DNA from: an uncultured Mycoplasmatota bacterium
Lineage (GTDB): Bacteria; Bacillota_I; Bacilli_A; RF39; UBA660
Direction: 5' to 3'
DNA: 8,171 bases
Assembly (NCBI GenBank): GCA_900552975.1
Contig: UWSL01000068.1
Location: 1-8,171 of the forward strand
Shown one piece after another: positions 4,991 through 8,171 of this stretch; position 1 is the stretch's first letter; the number at the start of each line of letters is the position of its first letter. The notes under the pieces were generated by a model. That model was given only the letters and a program-made list of their open reading frames with translations, was not told the origin of the DNA and did no database searches. The position numbers and the translations under genes are program-made.

Positions 4991-5788
4991 ATGAAACAAG
5001 TAGATTACGAAAAAAATTTAAAAAATTTAAAAAATAACATTTCGGGAATGAAACAAGGTGGTTTTAATCAAATATTCTTAATTTCTTTTTATAGTTTAAA
5101 TTCATATTTTAAATCTATAATAGCTTTTGGAAGAAAGCACCCTATTACTAAGGATAACTTAAATATAATTAAAGAAGTGTATCAAATATTTTTGAAAGAA
5201 AGAAAATTATTAAATTTTATTTTAAAAAATATTGGAACAATTGATATTAATGAAGCGGCAAATGCAGTTTATATGCTAGATGAATTAAATGATGAGACTA
5301 TAATGTATTATTATGATGTAATCGAAAATATAGAAGACGCATGTGATATTAAAGACGAGCGTCGCGGAAAGAGAAAAAAAAGTGATACACCTACTCTTTT
5401 AGAAACTAATGTTTATACAAATGAAGTTATTGCTCTTGCAGAAAATGATAAGAGTTTACGTAAGTTTTTAAACTTTGATGAAAAATTTTGGGAGTTAGCA
5501 AATACTAGAATAATAATTAAAGAAGATAATCAAGAAGGACTAGAAAATGTTTACTATGCTAAAGCAATTTTAGACGAAAATGATTTTGTAGAGGATTTTA
5601 GAATAATTATTCCAAAAGTGGTAAATTTAAATACAGCTTTAATCGCTATTAAAGTTTATAAAGAAGCTTATAGCATTTATAAAAATATTGGCAAATTATA
5701 TGAGCCATTTAGTGATGATGAAGCATTTGAAACACAAAGAGAATTTGAAGAAGAATATTTATTAAAAAAAGCTATTAAGAGATTGTAA
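4991..5788 (+). CDS. Hypothetical protein, function not recognised
   Basis: A 265-residue protein I do not recognise. The ATG at 4991 has a strong AGGAG ribosome site 5 bases upstream, and codon use matches the neighbours, so it is very likely a real gene. It has no signal peptide and no convincing membrane segment, so a cytoplasmic location is expected. The first ~120 residues look mainly helical, with regularly spaced hydrophobic residues. A basic patch (DERRGKRKK, 122-130) forms a probable hinge or nucleic-acid/phosphate contact. Residues about 136-230 look mixed alpha/beta, with a strand pair near 163-187 (ending in the hydrophobic DFRIIIPKVV) followed by a long helix (about 193-213). The last ~35 residues are acidic then basic and helical. 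No zinc HExxH, no Cys pair, no Walker motif and no helix-turn-helix stand out. It is a single-gene unit with its own promoter and terminator, so context gives no functional hint. Confidence 0.8.
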   Translation: MKQVDYEKNLKNLKNNISGMKQGGFNQIFLISFYSLNSYFKSIIAFGRKHPITKDNLNIIKEVYQIFLKERKLLNFILKNIGTIDINEAANAVYMLDELNDETIMYYYDVIENIEDACDIKDERRGKRKKSDTPTLLETNVYTNEVIALAENDKSLRKFLNFDEKFWELANTRIIIKEDNQEGLENVYYAKAILDENDFVEDFRIIIPKVVNLNTALIAIKVYKEAYSIYKNIGKLYEPFSDDEAFETQREFEEEYLLKKAIKRL

Positions 5789-5798
5789 ATTTACTTTT

Positions 5799-5825
5799 AT
5801 ACCATAATTATTATGGTATTTTTTT
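5799..5825 (+). terminator. Rho-independent terminator of the unknown gene
   Basis: A perfect 9-bp stem ATACCATAA/TTATGGTAT (5799-5807 with 5811-5819) has a 3-base loop and is followed by a T run to 5825. It lies 10 bases after the stop codon. Confidence 0.85.
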
Positions 5826-5845
5826 GTGCATAATAATTTGTAAAA

Positions 5846-5867
5846 GCAAGTGCAATACTTGTTTTTT
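5846..5867 (+). terminator. Possible second terminator hairpin between convergent genes
   Basis: CAAGT (5847-5851) pairs with ACTTG (5857-5861) around a 5-base loop, extendable by a G-U and A-U pairs, then six T. It is weak alone but correctly placed to stop read-through from the unknown gene into antisense rpoC. On the opposite strand only CTTTT follows the stem. Confidence 0.4.
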
Positions 5868-5882
5868 ATAAATTATCACATT

Positions 5883-5912
5883 AAAAAAAGGAATTTGTTC
5901 AATTCCTTTTTT
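5883..5912 (-). terminator. Rho-independent terminator of rpoC
   Basis: A 12-bp stem (5884-5895 with 5901-5912; core GGAATT/AATTCC) has a 5-base loop and is flanked by A on the left and T on the right, so on the minus strand it is followed by a T run. It starts 4 bases after the rpoC TAG. The symmetric A/T arms could let it work in both directions. Confidence 0.85.
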
Positions 5913-5916
5913 ATTA

Positions 5917-8037
5917 CTAACTTAATTGTTCAGCTAATTCATTTTCAACTGATGATTCATTTGGAGATTCCATTGCAGCAACTTCTTCTTTAATTTCTTC
6001 ATCATCAATGAATTGTTCTTCTAAGAATTCACTTGGCTCATCACTCATAAATTCTTTTTCCAACATCATTTCAATATTACTATATTGTTTTGCTCCTGTA
6101 CCAGCTGGAATTAGTTTACCAATGATAACGTTTTCTTTTAAGCCACGTAATTCATCAGTTTTACCTTTAATAGCAGCTTCTGTTAAAACTCTAGTAGTTT
6201 CTTGGAATGATGCAGCAGATAACCATGAATCTGTTTCTAATGAGCTCTTAGTTATACCCAACATGATTGGACGACCTGTAGCAGGTACTCCACCTTTTAA
6301 GATAACTGGTTTATTAGCTTCATTAAAGTCATGTAATGATACAGATAGACCTTCAACAAGATCAGTATCTCCACCATCAACGATTTTCATCTTAGAAATC
6401 ATACGACGGACAATTACTTCGATATGTTTATCTGAAATATCAACACCTTGTGATTTATAAACCTTTTGAATTTCTTTAAGAATATAGCTTTCAGCAGTTA
6501 TTGGATCTGTTACAGCAAGTAATTCTTTTGGACTTACTGATCCTTCAGTTAATTGTTCACCGGCTACAACTTCTTGACCAATTTCTACACGAACTTTAGC
6601 ATTATATAATGTAGTATGTTCACGAGACTCAACGTCATTTTCAACAACGATTTTATGTTTTCCATTAGAAGCTTCAATACTTACAACTTTACCTGAAATT
6701 TCAGCAATTGTTGCTTTAGCTTTTGGATTACGAGCTTCAAATAATTCTTCAACACGTGGAAGACCTTGTGTAATATCGGCATCTCCACCATGAGCAACGC
6801 CACCAGAGTGGAATGTACGCATTGTTAATTGGGTACCTGGTTCACCAATTGATTGAGCAGCCATAACACCAACAGCTTCACCTGTTTCAACAAGGTTACC
6901 AGTTGCTAAGTTACGTCCATAACATTTTTGGCAAACACCATATTGACTCTTACATGTTAAAGCACTTCTAATTTCAACTTTTTTAATACCTGCATTAACA
7001 ATTTTCTTTGCTATATTTTCATTAATCATTTCATTACGATCAATAATTAATTCTTTTGTTTCTGGATTAATAACTTTAGTTGCAGTGAAACGACCAATTA
7101 AACGATCTTCCAATGGTTCAACAATAGTTCCACTCTTTTCATCTACAAAGTCACTAACTTCGATTCCAGAAATAGCACCGCAGTCAGCTTCTTTAACAAT
7201 AATATCTTGAGCAACATCAACCAAACGACGAGTCATATATCCTGAATCGGCAGTACGAAGAGCTGTATCGGCAGATCCTTTACGAGCACCGTGAGTACTT
7301 AAGAAGAATTCAGATACGTTTAATCCTTCAATGAAGTTAGATTTGATTGGAATTTCTACTGGTTGACCATTTGGTTTAGCCATACATCCACGCATACCAG
7401 CAAGTTGAGTAAAGTTTCCTGCGTTACCACGAGCTCCAGAGTTCATCATCATGAAAATTGGATTTTTGTGATCACCACTTGAAATTTCTTTCAATTCAGC
7501 TTCAACGTCATCTTTAGTATTATTCCATACTTGGATTACGTTAGAATATCTTTCTTCTTCAGTAATTAAACCTCTTTGGTATTGTTTGTTTATTTTGTCA
7601 ACTTTAGCTTGACCTTCAGCAATTTTTTCATCTTTATCTTTAGCTTTTATTATATCAAATGCTGAAACTGTAATACCAGCAATTGTTGAATATTTAAAAC
7701 CTAAGTCTTTCATTGCGTCCAAAACAGCTGATGTTTCAGTAGTCTTGTAACGTTTAAAGATTTGAGCAATTATTTGTGATAAATTTTTCTTTACAAATGG
7801 ATCAACTGGTTTCATTTTAGCTATTTCAGCTTTAATATCAGTACCCATACTCAAGAAGAACTTGCTTGGTGTAATATTTTCAATGTTTTCTTTACTTGCT
7901 TCATTAATATAAGGGAATGAATCAGGTAAAATTTCATTAAATATTAATTTACCTACAGTAGTAACTAAATATTGATCTTTATGTGAATCTAAGAATACCT
8001 TATGTTTAAATGAATTTACAGGTACAACTATTCTTAT
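5917..8037 (-). CDS. rpoC: RNA polymerase subunit beta' (C-terminal part, 5'-truncated)
   Basis: The catalytic beta' subunit of RNA polymerase; about 707 C-terminal residues are present of roughly 1,200 in Firmicutes. The frame stays open from the TAG at 5917 up to a stop at 8038-8040, so starts at 7848 or 7854 are internal. From its N-terminal edge it reads VVPVNSFKHKVF, then LVTTVGKLIFNEILP (around 7930-7970), which is standard RpoC. It continues through the F-bridge helix (about 7219-7293, GARKGSADTALRTADSGY) and the zinc site with Cys codons near 7180 and at about 6950, 6930 and 6922 (C...CX6CX2C). The trigger loop follows (about 6799-6876, MAAQSIGEPGTQLTMRTFHSG), then the long insertion/jaw region and an acidic tail ending NELAEQLS. 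The catalytic NADFDGD aspartates belong to the missing N-terminal part. The truncation coincides with foreign-looking sequence from about 8026 on, so it is probably a sequence-end artefact. rpoB would be expected upstream. The gene ends in a strong terminator and faces the unknown gene. Confidence 0.95.
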   Translation of the reverse strand: MRIVVPVNSFKHKVFLDSHKDQYLVTTVGKLIFNEILPDSFPYINEASKENIENITPSKFFLSMGTDIKAEIAKMKPVDPFVKKNLSQIIAQIFKRYKTTETSAVLDAMKDLGFKYSTIAGITVSAFDIIKAKDKDEKIAEGQAKVDKINKQYQRGLITEEERYSNVIQVWNNTKDDVEAELKEISSGDHKNPIFMMMNSGARGNAGNFTQLAGMRGCMAKPNGQPVEIPIKSNFIEGLNVSEFFLSTHGARKGSADTALRTADSGYMTRRLVDVAQDIIVKEADCGAISGIEVSDFVDEKSGTIVEPLEDRLIGRFTATKVINPETKELIIDRNEMINENIAKKIVNAGIKKVEIRSALTCKSQYGVCQKCYGRNLATGNLVETGEAVGVMAAQSIGEPGTQLTMRTFHSGGVAHGGDADITQGLPRVEELFEARNPKAKATIAEISGKVVSIEASNGKHKIVVENDVESREHTTLYNAKVRVEIGQEVVAGEQLTEGSVSPKELLAVTDPITAESYILKEIQKVYKSQGVDISDKHIEVIVRRMISKMKIVDGGDTDLVEGLSVSLHDFNEANKPVILKGGVPATGRPIMLGITKSSLETDSWLSAASFQETTRVLTEAAIKGKTDELRGLKENVIIGKLIPAGTGAKQYSNIEMMLEKEFMSDEPSEFLEEQFIDDEEIKEEVAAMESPNESSVENELAEQLS

Positions 8038-8171
8038 CTAACGTGTAACCGCTGCCGCAACTCTTATTACAAGTACTGCCGCCCCCAGAACCGCCGCCTG
8101 GACGGTTGCCGCCGCCACTATTACGACAGCAAGAAAGAGATTTCTTACACATATTAGGCTGCATTGTATTA
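8006..8171 (-). CDS. Possible 3' end of a Gly-linker, Cys-rich protein (partial)
   Basis: On the minus strand an open frame enters from the right edge and ends at TAA 8006-8008. From an ATG at 8164 (not necessarily the start) it reads 52 residues: a Lys/Cys-containing segment with CKKSLSCC, a Gly/Ser linker (GGGNRPGGGSGGGS, residues 17-30), then a Cys-rich module CNKSCGSGYTLDKNSCTCK (32-50). The spacing C-x3-C-G-x-G-Y-x-L-D-x4-C-x-C recalls EGF-like modules. Gly codons are mostly GGC, unlike the A/T-ending codons of every other gene here. Its last codons (CTCKFI) are the same bases that encode VVPVNSF of RpoC in another frame, so the true C-terminus may be lost at the join. The function is unknown; a secreted or surface protein is a guess. 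The opposite strand is also open across this short piece, so coding status is uncertain. Confidence 0.35.
   Translation of the reverse strand, partial: NTMQPNMCKKSLSCCRNSGGGNRPGGGSGGGSTCNKSCGSGYTLDKNSCTCKFI
8026..8171. other. GC-rich foreign segment joined to rpoC (probable chimera)
   Basis: By my count 8041-8130 is 55 of 90 G+C (about 61%), against roughly 30% by eye elsewhere, and the change is abrupt at about 8030-8040. RpoC homology ends here with an in-frame stop (8038-8040) although several hundred upstream codons should follow. Bases about 8013-8028 fit both the RpoC reading and the Cys-rich reading, as expected for a join at a short shared sequence. Assembly or amplification chimerism at a contig end is the simplest reading; a real rearrangement disrupting rpoC would be lethal unless a second copy exists. 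Confidence 0.65.

Noticed and set aside
6008..6460. Plus-strand open frame of 150 codons
   Set aside because: Lies wholly antisense to conserved rpoC coding sequence; composition is explained by the complementary codons.
7848..7854. ATG or TTG as the true start of a short rpoC-like gene
   Set aside because: The frame continues upstream with clear RpoC sequence (TTVGKLIFNEILP and more) to about 8028, so these are internal codons.
8020..8157. Plus-strand open frame ending at TAG 8155-8157, rich in Arg, Tyr and Cys
   Set aside because: No start codon after the upstream TGA (8011-8013); its Arg/Cys content is the mirror of the Gly/Ser-rich minus-strand reading, which makes more protein sense.

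Overview
The window looks like chromosome (or a contig end) from an AT-rich Gram-positive bacterium of the Firmicutes/Bacilli or a related low-GC lineage. Signs of this are the strong A/T codon bias, GGAGG/AAGGTG-type ribosome binding sites, consensus sigma-A promoters, rho-independent terminators with long T runs, a GAAC-N4-GTTC (LexA/DinR-type) SOS box, a UvrX/YolD-type repair pair and a Firmicutes-style RpoC. TGA works as a stop (the polymerase gene) and Trp is TGG, so the standard bacterial code fits and a Mycoplasma-type code does not.

Layout. (1) Bases 31-927, minus strand: a lone LysR-type regulator with a perfect -35/-10 promoter. (2) Bases 1001-3001, minus strand: two genes, each with its own terminator, encoding proteins predicted to act outside the membrane. 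One is a cyclophilin-type prolyl isomerase lipoprotein. The other is a membrane-anchored thioredoxin-like protein with a very long Lys-rich cytoplasmic tail. (3) Bases 3087-4735, plus strand: an SOS-type transcription unit in which a promoter overlapped by a LexA-type box drives a Y-family DNA polymerase with a C-terminal clamp-binding motif, overlapping by 4 bases a YolD-like small protein. (4) Bases 4743-4895: a tRNA-Ala(UGC) gene with its own strong promoter and terminator, carrying C at position 33 instead of the near-universal U. (5) Bases 4926-5825: a monocistronic gene of unknown function. (6) Bases 5883-8037, minus strand: the C-terminal ~60% of RpoC, convergent with the unknown gene and closed by a strong terminator. 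(7) About 8026-8171: a short GC-rich segment that replaces the expected upstream rpoC sequence. On the minus strand it reads as the end of a Gly-linker/Cys-rich protein. It looks like a chimeric join at a sequence end rather than a natural gene arrangement.

How the genes relate. The cyclophilin and thioredoxin-like proteins are both plausible exported-protein folding or redox factors on the outer face of the membrane. The polymerase/YolD pair is a DNA-damage-response unit. The rest (regulator, tRNA, rpoC) are independent units. I see no insertion sequence, CRISPR array, integrase or toxin-antitoxin pair, and no clear new multi-gene system. The items most worth checking are the tRNA anomaly, the Lys-rich thioredoxin fusion, the unknown 265-residue protein and the chimeric right end.
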